64,000 nt of DNA from Burkholderia sp. IMCC1007 (GTDB lineage: Bacteria > Pseudomonadota > Gammaproteobacteria > Burkholderiales > Burkholderiaceae), in assembly GCF_027257875.1 (NCBI RefSeq), contig NZ_JAPVQY010000011.1, positions 62,001 to 126,000 on the forward strand, given 5' to 3'. Below the pieces are notes generated by a model. It made no database searches. It was not told the DNA's origin and saw only the letters and a program-made list of their open reading frames with translations. Made by a program: the position numbers and the translations under genes. Positions 43,063 through 51,653 of the stretch are shown piece after piece; the stretch's first letter is position 1; each line of letters begins with the position of its first letter.

Positions 43063-43893
43063 TCAGCTCGATCCGGAATGCCCGCCGGGCAGCGGCGCGC
43101 GGGCGAGCGCGGCGTCCACCGGCGGCAGGTCGACGCGATCCGGATCGAGTATCTTCCAGCGGCCGTCGAGCAACCCTTCGAGCGGATGGAAGTTCGCCTT
43201 GTACGCCATCTTCGGGCTCTCGCGGATCCAGTAGCCGAGATACACGTACGGCAGGCCGAGGCTCTTCGCCTGCTCGATCTGCCACAGGATGTTGTAGGTG
43301 CCGTAGCTCGTGTGCTCGTCGTCGGGTTCGAAGAACGTGTAGACCGACGACAGCCCGTCGCCGAGGATGTCGATCATGCTGACCATGCGCAGCTTGCCGG
43401 GCTCGCCGCCCGGTGCGTCGAGGTCGCGGAATTCCACGAGGCGCGAATTGATCCGGCTTTGCAGCAGGAACTGCTCGTACTGGTCGCGGCTGTCGCGATC
43501 CATGCCGCCGCCGGCATGACGCGCCGACTGGTAGCGCATGTACAGCGCGTAGTGTTCCTCGTCGTAGTGCAGCGGCGAGACCGTCGCGACGAGCGAGCGG
43601 TGCCGCTTCCACATCCGGCGCTGCGTGCGCGATGGCGTGAACGCGCCGACGGGCACGCGCACGGGGACGCATGCGCGGCAGCCGTCGCAGTACGGGCGAT
43701 AGGTGAACACGCCCGAGCGGCGGAAGCCGGCCTTCACGAGCTCGGTATAGATGTCGGAGTTGATCAGATGGCTCGGCGTCGCGACCTGCGAGCGTGCGAT
43801 GCGGCCGTCCAGATAGCTGCACGGATAGGGCGCCGTTGCATAGAATTGCAACGCCGAAAGCGGTGAAAGCGGCAGCTCAGTCGGGTGAGTCAT
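43063..43893 (-). CDS. bpt: Aspartate/glutamate leucyltransferase (N-end rule)
   Basis: 276 aa. The N-terminal ATE domain has a Cys cluster ([13 protein letters not shown]) and a C-terminal half including [19 protein letters not shown] and a YLGYWI motif. Bpt transfers Leu from tRNA to proteins with N-terminal Asp or Glu, tagging them for ClpS/ClpAP. Its native upstream partner aat is now about 5.4 kb away because of the mini-island. A copy of its first roughly 61 codons lies at the far island end. Confidence 0.95.
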   Translation of the reverse strand: MTHPTELPLSPLSALQFYATAPYPCSYLDGRIARSQVATPSHLINSDIYTELVKAGFRRSGVFTYRPYCDGCRACVPVRVPVGAFTPSRTQRRMWKRHRSLVATVSPLHYDEEHYALYMRYQSARHAGGGMDRDSRDQYEQFLLQSRINSRLVEFRDLDAPGGEPGKLRMVSMIDILGDGLSSVYTFFEPDDEHTSYGTYNILWQIEQAKSLGLPYVYLGYWIRESPKMAYKANFHPLEGLLDGRWKILDPDRVDLPPVDAALARAPLPGGHSGSS

Positions 43894-44119
43894 GGGCAGC
43901 TCTCGATGCGGGGAAGGAGTGCCGCGCTAGCGCTCGATCCCGGAGGGCGCCGCCGGTTCGGCGGGGCCCGTCAGCGCGGCGAGCACGCGCTTGTCGAACT
44001 GCCACGGAATCGGCGGTTCGGTTACCGCGCGACGCACGTGAGCGACAAAGGCCTTGCGTGCGATCTCGCGGCCACCGAGCGACGCTAGATGCGACGTATT
44101 CTGCTGGCAGTCTATCATC
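43712..44119. repeat. Left copy of 408-bp direct repeat flanking the mini-island
   Basis: It aligns base for base with 49156-49563 at an offset of 5444. I found two mismatches (43786 c/t and 43961 g/t). It covers the 3' end of aat, the aat-bpt junction and the 5' end of bpt. The sequences diverge sharply outside these limits. Confidence 0.95.
43927..44118 (-). pseudogene. aat: aat 3'-terminal fragment
   Basis: 63 codons equal to the C-terminus of the intact aat at 49371-50135 except for one Ala/Asp difference (GPAEPAAP versus GPDEPAAP). The upstream part is replaced by island DNA at 44120. It is the chromosomal remainder left on the bpt side by the insertion and should be non-functional. Confidence 0.9.
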
Positions 44120-44242
44120 GTCTGCCATCAAAAAACCGTTAAAAATCAGTAGCTTAATCAATCAGTTTTGTCAGATTTCCTGGCTGACTGGTTACGAAAC
44201 TGGCTACAACAAAAGTAACATGAAAACGGGGCTAAATACATC

Positions 44243-45421
44243 ATGTCTAGACTCAACAATAGGCTCATCGAACGAGCCCGGCCAACCAAGAATAAGGGGG
44301 ACACGTTCCTCTCAGACGGTGATGGACTGGTGTTGCGGGTGTCTCGGACGGGCACGAAGACGTTCTGCTTTCGCTATTCCTGGGGCGAGAAGCGCCGCCT
44401 CATGACCCTCGGGCCATACCCACTGATGCTGTTGCCCGCGGCACGAGAATTGGCCGCAGCGGCGCGGCAGAAGCTTTTCGATGGCGTCGATCCGATGGAG
44501 GGGCTGACGGGGCATCTAACTCTCGAGCGGGCGCCTGAGCAGGCAGTCGTCACGGTTCGAACGATGGCAGCGGATCGGACAGAGCAATATGCCAAGCCGA
44601 CCTATAAGCGACAGCGCACGCAGCTTCAAATGGTCGAGAAGGACATCCTGCCCGTCATCGGTGATCGGCCGGTGAGTTGGATCACGCCGACCGACACTGC
44701 CGCGGTCATCACCAAGGTCGTTGCTCGCGGGGCTCGCGTGAAGGCGAACCGCGTGCTGTCGCTCATGAAAACGATATTCGGCTGGGCCAAAGAGCGTGGT
44801 TACATTGCTGAAATGCCCGTGCTGATGACTCGGCGGAGCGCCGGCGGCCGGGAGAAGGGCAAGAACCGCCAACTCACGGTAGATGAGATCCGGACAGCCT
44901 GGCTGGCTCTGGACAATCATGCTGGGATGATGAACTGGCGCACGAAGCGTGCTCTGCAACTCATCATCCTCACTGCGCAGCGGCCAGGTGAGGTGGCTGC
45001 GATGCAGTGGGATCACATTGACCTCCAGAAACGCTTGTGGGTGTTGCCGGCGGAGGTCGTTAAGTCGGACCGTGACCATATCGTCCACTTGTCGGATCCG
45101 GTAATTGCGATTCTCAATGAAGCGTGGAGCGTCAGTGCAGGCGAACGGTATGTGATGCCCGGCAATAAGGGAAAGAGAAAAGTTGATCGCCCTACCGGCA
45201 CGCAGACACTATCGAAGGCGCTGCTGGACATGTTCGCTGCCGGGGAGTTCAAGGGCATTCGCAAGTTCACCCCGCACGATCTTCGACGAACCGCGGCGTC
45301 GCGCATGGGCGATATGAGCATTCACGCGCACATCATTGAGAAGATCCTCAATCACCGTATGAAGGGGGTTCTGGCGATCTACAACCATGCCGACTATCTC
45401 TCCGAGCGAAGCCGCGCTTGA
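44243..45421 (+). CDS. int: P4-type tyrosine recombinase of the mini-island
   Basis: 392 aa. An N-terminal DUF4102 domain (LVLRVSRTGTKTFCFRYSW) precedes the catalytic domain with Arg in TAQRPGEVAAMQW, box HDLRRTAASRM, and Tyr in LAIYNHADYLSE. The gene ends with TGA at 45421. The shifted frame continues AALEAWGRRVAEEVARTEDAAA to 45479, the normal C-terminal tail of such integrases. A one-base insertion near cgaagcc (about 45408) therefore seems to have trimmed the tail, but the catalytic residues are intact. Confidence 0.88.
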   Translation: MSRLNNRLIERARPTKNKGDTFLSDGDGLVLRVSRTGTKTFCFRYSWGEKRRLMTLGPYPLMLLPAARELAAAARQKLFDGVDPMEGLTGHLTLERAPEQAVVTVRTMAADRTEQYAKPTYKRQRTQLQMVEKDILPVIGDRPVSWITPTDTAAVITKVVARGARVKANRVLSLMKTIFGWAKERGYIAEMPVLMTRRSAGGREKGKNRQLTVDEIRTAWLALDNHAGMMNWRTKRALQLIILTAQRPGEVAAMQWDHIDLQKRLWVLPAEVVKSDRDHIVHLSDPVIAILNEAWSVSAGERYVMPGNKGKRKVDRPTGTQTLSKALLDMFAAGEFKGIRKFTPHDLRRTAASRMGDMSIHAHIIEKILNHRMKGVLAIYNHADYLSERSRA

Positions 45422-45616
45422 GGCATGGGGGCGCAGGGTCGCAGAGGAGGTCGCACGGACGGAGGATGCGGCGGCGTAACGGTGTGTCCGGCCATGCACG
45501 AATTTGAGATGCCTGTTTGCGAATGTCACTTAAAGTTAAGTCGCGTTCTGCTATCTCGACAGACGGCAGTTCCCCGGGTAAACAGTCAGACAATTAGAAA
45601 TTGAGAGGGCCACCAA

Positions 45617-46048
45617 TTGAAACGGAACTATCTCCGGGTGGGCGATCATTCGTCTACCGGCGGCACAGTCGTGGATGCGATCCCGACGATGAGTTGCGAA
45701 GGAGTCGGACTGACCTTCGTCGGTGCCAAGGTCACCTGTCCCGCGTGCAAGCAGATTGGCGTCATCGTTGCCGAGGGTCCACGCTGGCCTGGCGACCTCA
45801 TGGGGCACCAAGCCGCACTAGAAGGCGACAAGGTAGTTTGCGGGTGCAGTCCGCGACCCACGATGATCGCCTCGCAGTCGGATATGTTTCAGTCGTTCGA
45901 GTCGGACGTACTCCACGACATGGGATTTACCGCGGCCGGCGTTCAGCGCGCGCTCGATACTGGAACTCCGCAGCCATCGGCGGGATTCTGTCTCTCTTGC
46001 ATGCTCGCTGCGGCGAAGAATGCGGCGGCGATGGTTGTTCGTGGGTGA
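45617..46048 (+). CDS. PAAR-domain protein (type VI secretion spike tip)
   Basis: 143 aa from a TTG start after gagaggg. The PAAR fold is recognised from RVGDHSSTGGTVVDAI, two CxxC/CxC positions (CPACK, CGC) and a PRP turn. PAAR proteins cap the VgrG spike and carry effectors. A roughly 55-residue C-terminal extension with a Cys pair follows. First gene of the effector cassette. The 195 bp upstream, after the integrase, should contain the promoter. Confidence 0.88.
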   Translation: MKRNYLRVGDHSSTGGTVVDAIPTMSCEGVGLTFVGAKVTCPACKQIGVIVAEGPRWPGDLMGHQAALEGDKVVCGCSPRPTMIASQSDMFQSFESDVLHDMGFTAAGVQRALDTGTPQPSAGFCLSCMLAAAKNAAAMVVRG

Positions 46049-46054
46049 CGCGCC

Positions 46055-46552
46055 GTGAGCATTCAGGTCATATTCTCCGCGTGGCAACAGCGAGCCAGTC
46101 TCCCCGTGCGCCTGTTCGCGCTCATCGACGGCTTGCTGTATTCCGAGGTAGCTGGAACTGCGCCGAAGCGAGTCGATGGATCAGCAATGGCACTGCTCGA
46201 CGCGACGCCCGATGCTTCGCTCGCCGACGCTGGCCCCTGGCTGTTCGATGTTGAGAGAGCCGGCACAGACGCAGGAAGCACACTTACAAAATTGGCACAG
46301 AGCGAATACGGGGTGAACTGGATCGTCAGCGCCTATCAGCCAATCCAACTCGCGAGCGAGCTCCGTGATCGACTGGACGCGACGTTGCCCGACGGTCGAT
46401 CGGCGATGCTTCGCTACTACGATGCGCGAGTCATGCGGCACTTCGCTCCGGCGCTCAGCTCAACCGAACTTCCGATGTTCTTCTCGCCAATGTTCGATTG
46501 GCTGATCGAGATTGACGGACAGCTTTTCAGGGCACACCCGTATGCCACTTAA
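46055..46552 (+). CDS. DUF4123 effector chaperone (Tap/Tec-like)
   Basis: 165 aa from GTG, 6 bp after the PAAR gene. The DUF4123 pattern LFALIDG near the N-terminus, PWLFDV, and LRYYDARVMRHFAPAL identify T6SS adaptor chaperones that load a specific effector onto its PAAR or VgrG carrier. In the TseT system the equivalent is TecT. Confidence 0.88.
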   Translation: MSIQVIFSAWQQRASLPVRLFALIDGLLYSEVAGTAPKRVDGSAMALLDATPDASLADAGPWLFDVERAGTDAGSTLTKLAQSEYGVNWIVSAYQPIQLASELRDRLDATLPDGRSAMLRYYDARVMRHFAPALSSTELPMFFSPMFDWLIEIDGQLFRAHPYAT

Positions 46553-47012
46553 CCTGACTCCGACTCATCTTTCTGCGCTCGCGGAGGGCGAAGCACGCAA
46601 CTTCGTCGACGGCGTGCGGCGCGATCTGATCAAAGCGGATCCAGCATTGGCGCAAGACATCGATCTCCACAACCGACTGTGGGAGGCATATCAGGCCGCT
46701 CGCGGGATCGGCATCAAAGAGAGCGAACACTTCGTCCAATTCCTGAAGGTCGAGGCATATTCGCCGGGGTTCTATACGAAGCCAGCGACGCGAGCATGGC
46801 TGACGAAACCCGGTCGAAGCGCAGACGAGCGTTTCCACGTCTACGTCCAAGAGATAACTTGGCGATCACAGCATCCGGATAGTCTCAAAGGAGCACCGAA
46901 TGGCAGCAGCGTTATTCCCCGTAGTGACAGCAGCAGCAGCGGAGGTGGGGCCGGCATTGTCGGCTATTGGCGCCGCATTGTTGGGAGGGGCGGCAGTAGC
47001 GGGCGTAGCTAG
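46542..47012 (+). CDS. Putative T6SS effector co-chaperone
   Basis: 156 aa from ATG at 46542, overlapping the DUF4123 gene by 11 bp. Its 3' end overlaps the toxin gene by 113 bp in another frame. The body is helical (LSALAEGEARNFVDGVRRDLI; KESEHFVQFLKVEAYSPGFY) and the tail is Ser/Gly-rich. Position between a DUF4123 chaperone and a Tox-REase-5 toxin is that of co-TecT in P. aeruginosa, which regulates the chaperone. Sequence similarity to co-TecT is inferred from context only. Confidence 0.65.
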   Translation: MPLNLTPTHLSALAEGEARNFVDGVRRDLIKADPALAQDIDLHNRLWEAYQAARGIGIKESEHFVQFLKVEAYSPGFYTKPATRAWLTKPGRSADERFHVYVQEITWRSQHPDSLKGAPNGSSVIPRSDSSSSGGGAGIVGYWRRIVGRGGSSGRS

Positions 47013-47505
47013 TATATCGGGCAGCACTGCGCAGACGAAGGAAGACGCGAAGACCGAGTCCAGAACAATCTCCGATTCGACGAAGCCATGCAAGAAGTGC
47101 CCGCCCGAAAATACCGGCAGGAAGGTTCGAAACGACCACGGGGTCAACTGGCCGGCGTATCAGTATCAGGCTAGAGTGACCGGCTTCGCCTACGACACCG
47201 AAGGGTGCCACTGGAGCGAAGAGTGGGAGTGGCTTGGCATCGACTTTGATGGCTTCAAGCCAGAGGAGTGTTTGCTGCAGGAGGCGAAGGGGAACGACGA
47301 TCAGTTCCTGGATGGTTCAATTCCCGGAGCCGACGAATTCTTCAAGGGCTTCCCGAAGATGATGAAGACCGTTGTGACGCGCGCGGTTCGTGTGAAGGCG
47401 AATCCGCCTACGAGGCTGCGGTATTATTTTCAAGGGCGCTTGACCTATCAGAAGATGGCGCCCGGACTGAAGAAGCTCAAAGTCGAGTCCGAATATCTTC
47501 CGTAA
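46900..47505 (+). CDS. Tox-REase-5 domain T6SS effector (TseT-like nuclease)
   Basis: 201 aa. An Ala/Gly-rich hydrophobic N-terminus (about residues 1-42) is followed by the Tox-REase-5 domain: KPCKKCPPENTGR, NWPAYQYQARVTGF, Asp115/Asp117 in GIDFDGF and the Glu128-Ala-Lys130 triad in LLQEAKG. These give the PD-(D/E)XK catalytic set of DNA-degrading toxins such as TseT. The short N-terminus matches a cargo effector delivered via a separate PAAR. Confidence 0.88.
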   Translation: MAAALFPVVTAAAAEVGPALSAIGAALLGGAAVAGVASISGSTAQTKEDAKTESRTISDSTKPCKKCPPENTGRKVRNDHGVNWPAYQYQARVTGFAYDTEGCHWSEEWEWLGIDFDGFKPEECLLQEAKGNDDQFLDGSIPGADEFFKGFPKMMKTVVTRAVRVKANPPTRLRYYFQGRLTYQKMAPGLKKLKVESEYLP

Positions 47506-47514
47506 GCATTTGCC

Positions 47515-48237
47515 ATGAAAATCGAGTGCACTATCAAAGGCGGCGGCATTCCGCCGGCTGACTTCAACCAAACGTTGCAGAAGATCGGAGCGGTTATCGA
47601 TGTCATCGCCGCGGGCGAACCGGCGCTTTCGCGATCAGCCTGGCGCATGCAAGGTGATTCGCTTGAAGAGGCACAAAGCAGCGTCGTCTACCAAGTCGAT
47701 GGCACTCCGAGCCCGTCCGCGATCGAGGAACTTCGAAACGAGCTTGGCGGCGATGATGTTGCATCGTTCGGGATCTGGGGTGGCGAGGTCCGCAAGGAAT
47801 TTGGCGCGTCCGTTGAAGTTCTTGCCTGCGGAGGGGAGTTCTCGGACACAGTCACGATCAACGCTCGAGGCGCGTTTATTGATGAGAGCAAAGATCGGGT
47901 AGCGGCTGTCGTTGCCCGAGTGGCGCTCGAATTTGCCCCTGCCGTAATTTCAGCGGCACCGAAAGGCTACGAAGAGAAGCAGGCGTTCGACGATCGTCCT
48001 GGTGTTGGTTGGATGCTGTATCTGCCAGTCGAGTTGACGGTTCAGCAAGTCCCTGAGGCGCAGGAGCTTATTCCGGTTACCGGTGCTGATGGAAAGAAGC
48101 GGCTCGGGACTATCGTCGTCAGCATCAAGGATGAGCCATTCTCCGTCGACAACGAGGAACACCTGACGGTCGCGCACAACGTCGAAGTGCGGCTCATATC
48201 GATGGACCTGCTGCCGTTGCTCGGCGAGATTGGCTAG
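47515..48237 (+). CDS. Imm52-like immunity protein
   Basis: 240 aa, 10 bp after the toxin gene. Cytoplasmic, no signal peptide. The Imm52 family pairs with Tox-REase-5 toxins, and the size and position fit (TsiT in P. aeruginosa). It would neutralise the nuclease in the producing cell. The motif similarity is moderate, so the call leans on context. Confidence 0.75.
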   Translation: MKIECTIKGGGIPPADFNQTLQKIGAVIDVIAAGEPALSRSAWRMQGDSLEEAQSSVVYQVDGTPSPSAIEELRNELGGDDVASFGIWGGEVRKEFGASVEVLACGGEFSDTVTINARGAFIDESKDRVAAVVARVALEFAPAVISAAPKGYEEKQAFDDRPGVGWMLYLPVELTVQQVPEAQELIPVTGADGKKRLGTIVVSIKDEPFSVDNEEHLTVAHNVEVRLISMDLLPLLGEIG

Positions 48238-48356
48238 AGGTTGTCGCGGGCGCCGTCGGCGCGATAGAATCGCGGCGCGCTTTCTGGCGCGAATTACCTA
48301 TAAGAGTTTGGGGCGAGTGCATCGACGACGGTGGACGGCCTGTCCAGACCAGTCAC

Positions 48357-48728
48357 TTGCTGACCGAGAAAGAGGTCGTCGACTGGCCTGGCTACATGCG
48401 CAATGGCTTTCGCCGACTCGATGAAACGCGGCGCGACCGGGATGCGATCGACAGGGCGAACAAGGCTCGCCAGAACAAGCAACTTGCCGTCATGGACGCG
48501 GTGATCCATCGCGAGCTCCGGGAATTCTGGAATCGCTATCGCGGAAACAAGGACGTCGAGCGCCTGATCGTGGAGCTCATCCGAACGCGACGCGCGATAC
48601 GCGAAATGGAGGATCTGCGGCGAATCGTGCAGGATTGCTGGAACGAGGTATCGAACGGATCGCATCTAGTTGCTCTCCACAAGCTCCGATGCCTGCTGCA
48701 GGACGAGGCACGACGCGGTGAAGAGTAG
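48357..48728 (+). CDS. Unknown helical protein after the immunity gene
   Basis: Up to 123 aa from TTG at 48357 (ATG at 48396 is an alternative; neither has a good ribosome binding site). It is strongly helical and charged (RRAIREMEDLRRIVQDCW). The reading frame is open far upstream without a start codon, and that upstream part (RAFWRELPIRVWGECIDDGG) also looks protein-like. This may therefore be a 5'-truncated gene. Confidence 0.4.
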   Translation: MLTEKEVVDWPGYMRNGFRRLDETRRDRDAIDRANKARQNKQLAVMDAVIHRELREFWNRYRGNKDVERLIVELIRTRRAIREMEDLRRIVQDCWNEVSNGSHLVALHKLRCLLQDEARRGEE

Positions 48729-49155
48729 ATCGCGCCATTCCTCCGGCGCTGTCGCGCGTGCGCGCATTGTCAATCAGCAAAACGCAGCCTACCGCGCAGG
48801 ATTCGCGCCAATACCTGCTCTCTAAACTTGTCTCTGTCGCAGCGAACAGCGCGACGAAGACCGGGCAGAGAAAGCATCCTTTCAATCCCATTATGGTTTT
48901 CAGGGCTGCACTTGCTTTCTTTCGCCGCCGTGCTCGTTCTGCACGCATCCGGGCAACCCAGACAACCAAGACGAGAACGAGGAATGTTGGGAGACGGTGG
49001 AATACGAGGAATTGGTCGATCCCCGCGAGGGAAGCTGGTGACTTAGGGTAAATCCCACCCCAATTGTGCTGTATTAATGGCCGCGCTTGTCGCGGCCATT
49101 TTCGTTTGAAGTGGCTACAATATTGGTGACAATAACGGTGTCGGATCAGGCGACA
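48729..49155. other. Gene-free right arm of the mini-island
   Basis: No convincing gene. Short open frames on both strands have shadow-like composition, although a minus-strand stretch near 48900-49000 encodes a hydrophobic run. A hairpin lies at 49076-49100 and a repeat shared with the left arm at 49112-49131. Confidence 0.5.
49076..49104 (+). terminator. Terminator-like hairpin near island right end
   Basis: A perfect 10-bp stem (aatggccgcg/cgcggccatt) with a 5-base loop, followed by a short T-rich tract. It would stop transcription leaving the island towards the chromosomal aat region. Confidence 0.65.
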
Positions 49156-49337
49156 CCCGAGCGGCGGAAGCCGGCCTTCACGAGCTCGGTATAGATGTCG
49201 GAGTTGATCAGATGGCTCGGCGTCGCGACTTGCGAGCGTGCGATGCGGCCGTCCAGATAGCTGCACGGATAGGGCGCCGTTGCATAGAATTGCAACGCCG
49301 AAAGCGGTGAAAGCGGCAGCTCAGTCGGGTGAGTCAT
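49146..49337 (-). pseudogene. bpt: bpt 5' fragment at the island right end
   Basis: The first 61 codons are identical in protein sequence to intact bpt (43063-43893) up to FRRSG. The frame then runs into island DNA and stops after two further codons. It is a by-product of the duplicated 408 bp. Confidence 0.92.
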
Positions 49338-49563
49338 GGGCAGCTCTCGATGCGGGGAAGGAGTGCCGCGCTAGCGCTCGATCCCGGAGGGCGCCGCCGG
49401 TTCGTCGGGGCCCGTCAGCGCGGCGAGCACGCGCTTGTCGAACTGCCACGGAATCGGCGGTTCGGTTACCGCGCGACGCACGTGAGCGACAAAGGCCTTG
49501 CGTGCGATCTCGCGGCCACCGAGCGACGCTAGATGCGACGTATTCTGCTGGCAGTCTATCATC
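49156..49563. repeat. Right copy of 408-bp direct repeat
   Basis: It matches 43712-44119 with two mismatches. To its right the sequence continues uninterrupted into the body of aat, so the current functional aat 3' end comes from this copy. Confidence 0.95.
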
Positions 49564-50135
49564 TCCAGCCCGTGGTCGCGAAGGTGGGCGACGAGCGCGG
49601 CCAGCGCGATCTTCGACGCGTCGGTGGCATCCGCATACATCGACTCGCCGAAAAACATCCGCCCGAACGCGACGCCGTACAGGCCGCCGACGCGGCGTCC
49701 GTCGTGCCATGCCTCGATGCTGTGCGCATTGCCGGAGCGATAGAGCGACGTATACGCGTCGATGATTTCGGCCGTGATCCATGTGCCGCGCTGTCCGCGC
49801 CTCGGCGCCTGCGCGCACGCGCGCATCACGCCCGGAAAATCGTGATCGACGCGCACTTCCCACGCCGGCTCGCGCAGCACGCGCCTGAGCGTCTTGCGCA
49901 GCGACGGCGACACCTTGAATTCGGCCGGCGCAAGGATCATCCGCGGGTCGGGGCTCCACCACAGCACGGGCTGGCCGTCCGAATACCACGGGAAAATGCC
50001 GCGCAGGTACGCGTCGATGAGGCGTGAAGGCAGCAGGTCGGCGCTCGCGGCGAGCAGCCCCGGCGCGCCGGTGTCGGGGCCGAGCGCGCGCTCGATGGGC
50101 GGGAACGGATCGTCCGGACCGAGCCAGGGGACCAT
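49371..50135 (-). CDS. aat: Leucyl/phenylalanyl-tRNA-protein transferase
   Basis: 254 aa from ATG at 50135. Family blocks [55 protein letters not shown] and [19 protein letters not shown] are complete. It adds Leu or Phe to proteins with N-terminal Lys or Arg for ClpS-mediated degradation. It starts 11 bp after the NUDIX gene. The last 64 codons lie within the island-border repeat, so the gene was restored by, or survived, the insertion. Confidence 0.95.
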   Translation of the reverse strand: MVPWLGPDDPFPPIERALGPDTGAPGLLAASADLLPSRLIDAYLRGIFPWYSDGQPVLWWSPDPRMILAPAEFKVSPSLRKTLRRVLREPAWEVRVDHDFPGVMRACAQAPRRGQRGTWITAEIIDAYTSLYRSGNAHSIEAWHDGRRVGGLYGVAFGRMFFGESMYADATDASKIALAALVAHLRDHGLEMIDCQQNTSHLASLGGREIARKAFVAHVRRAVTEPPIPWQFDKRVLAALTGPDEPAAPSGIER

Positions 50136-50146
50136 GGGTCGCGGGC

Positions 50147-50692
50147 TCAGCCGTTGCGCAGCGAGCGGAAGATATCGCCGGTATGCACGCCGTAGTCGCC
50201 GGCGGCGCGATCGGCGAAGAAGAAGCGCAGGGTCTGGCTGACGGTCGGGAACGCGATCTCGTCCCACGGAATGTCGGCTTCGTCGAACAGCTTGACTTCG
50301 AGGCTTTCCTCGCCGGCCTCGTAGGCCGGATCGACGAGCCGTGCCAGGTAGAACAGGTGGACCTGGTGCACGTGCGGTACGTTGAGCAGCGTGAAGAGGT
50401 TCTGCACCTCGACGCGCGCACCGGCTTCCTCGAGCGTTTCGCGCGCGGCGGCTTCGGCCGTCGTCTCGCCCATTTCCATGAAGCCTGCCGGCAGCGTCCA
50501 GAATCCGTAGCGCGGTTCGATCGCGCGGCGGCACAGCAGCACCTGATCGCCCCAGACCGGCACCGTGCCGACCACGTTACGCGGATTCTGGTAATGGATC
50601 GTGCCGCAGTGATCGCAAACGAAGCGCTCGCGGTTGTCGCCTGGAGGAATGCGCGCGATGACTTCGTGACCGCAGACGGAGCAGAATTTCAT
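50147..50692 (-). CDS. NUDIX hydrolase with N-terminal zinc ribbon
   Basis: 181 aa from ATG at 50692 ([11 protein letters not shown]). Two Cys pairs (CSVCG, CDHCG) form a zinc ribbon like that of NudC-type or related hydrolases. The complete NUDIX box follows ([20 protein letters not shown], then AGA). The substrate is probably a nucleoside-diphosphate derivative. First gene of the minus-strand unit leading to aat and formerly bpt-pyrD. Confidence 0.88.
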   Translation of the reverse strand: MKFCSVCGHEVIARIPPGDNRERFVCDHCGTIHYQNPRNVVGTVPVWGDQVLLCRRAIEPRYGFWTLPAGFMEMGETTAEAAARETLEEAGARVEVQNLFTLLNVPHVHQVHLFYLARLVDPAYEAGEESLEVKLFDEADIPWDEIAFPTVSQTLRFFFADRAAGDYGVHTGDIFRSLRNG

Positions 50693-50814
50693 GTCGAGTG
50701 GAAGGGACAAGGTGATGCGAGTGTATCACCGGGGCGGGGCATTCTCGAACGGCCGCGCATGCGTGCCGCATGCTGGGCGAAGCGCAACGGGCAGTGTACG
50801 GGATCGTGCGCGGA

Positions 50815-50847
50815 AAACAAAAAGCCCGGCATTGAGCCGGGCTTTTT
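50815..50847 (-). terminator. Terminator of tRNA-fMet
   Basis: A perfect stem aaagcccggc/gccgggcttt with a 5-base loop, followed on the minus strand by a T-rich tract (complement of aacaa). It lies 17 bp beyond the tRNA 3' end. Confidence 0.85.
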
Positions 50848-50863
50848 GATCGAATCGGGACGT

Positions 50864-50940
<77 letters not shown>

Positions 50941-51152
50941 TCCGTCGAAGAATTGAATTATATGGGCTTACCCTGGTGCGTGCAAGCACTTTCTGACAAT
51001 CGCGTTGCAATCCCTTGTACTTCGCTTGTGGGGCCGGTACGGCACGCGCGTGCGCTAGAATCGAGCGGTTTGCTTGTGTCGTCATTCCCGCAGCGGCGCC
51101 GCGCGCGATTGCGTCGGGCCCGTTGCGACCTCACTACTGCATCGACGGATTC

Positions 51153-51650
51153 ATGGACATCGCTTACGATCTGCAATCGATCGGCGCGCAGGAACAGGCG
51201 CTCGTGTTTCCCCATTTCGACCCGGCACGTGCGTGGGCGCTCGGCAACCGCATGCATGCGCTCGCGACGTCGCGCGGCCACGCGATCGCGATCGACATCG
51301 TCACGTTCGGGCAGCCGCTGTTCTATGCGGCGCTCGCGGGTGCGACGCCCGACAACGCCGACTGGGTGCGCCGCAAGCGCAATGTCGTCGCGCATTTCCG
51401 CCGCAGCTCGTATGCGATCGGCCTGCGCATGCAGCAGGCCGGCGCCACGCTCGCCGACAAGCACGGGCTGCCGCTCTCCGAATACTCGCCGCACGGCGGC
51501 TCGTTTCCGCTGACCGTGGCGGGCGCGGGCGTGATCGGCTCGATCACCGCATCGGGGCTGCCGCAGCGCGCGGATCACGAGTTCGTCGTCGAAGCGCTCT
51601 GCGCCGAGCTCGGGCAGGACTACGCCGTGCTGGCGCTCGCAAGGAGCTGA
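51153..51650 (+). CDS. UPF0303 / HbpS-like heme-degrading-domain protein
   Basis: 165 aa from ATG at 51153 ([15 protein letters not shown]); upstream open sequence is not coding. It has the DUF336/HbpS-like fold signature ([51 protein letters not shown]). The family is annotated as UPF0303. It is co-oriented with the SMR gene 3 bp downstream. Confidence 0.82.
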   Translation: MDIAYDLQSIGAQEQALVFPHFDPARAWALGNRMHALATSRGHAIAIDIVTFGQPLFYAALAGATPDNADWVRRKRNVVAHFRRSSYAIGLRMQQAGATLADKHGLPLSEYSPHGGSFPLTVAGAGVIGSITASGLPQRADHEFVVEALCAELGQDYAVLALARS

Positions 51651-51653
51651 ACG

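Larger units (their letters stand above)
44120..49563. mobile_element. Integrase-borne mini-island carrying a T6SS effector cassette
   Basis: A 5.4-kb segment bounded by the 408-bp repeat contains one tyrosine recombinase gene at its left end and a five-gene type VI effector cassette. One unknown small gene and about 0.4 kb without genes follow. The right end supplies a new 3' end for aat. Near both ends a related motif starting tggctacaa occurs (44201-44220 and 49112-49131, 15 of 20 bases alike), which could be integrase-binding sequence. Confidence 0.85.

Noticed and set aside
44120-49155. Prophage or phage satellite
   Set aside because: Apart from the integrase there are no phage structural, packaging or replication genes; the cargo is a T6SS effector cassette.
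43712-49563. Tandem duplication by assembly error
   Set aside because: The two copies differ at two positions and each continues into different, coherent sequence (full bpt on one side, full aat on the other), which fits a true insertion.
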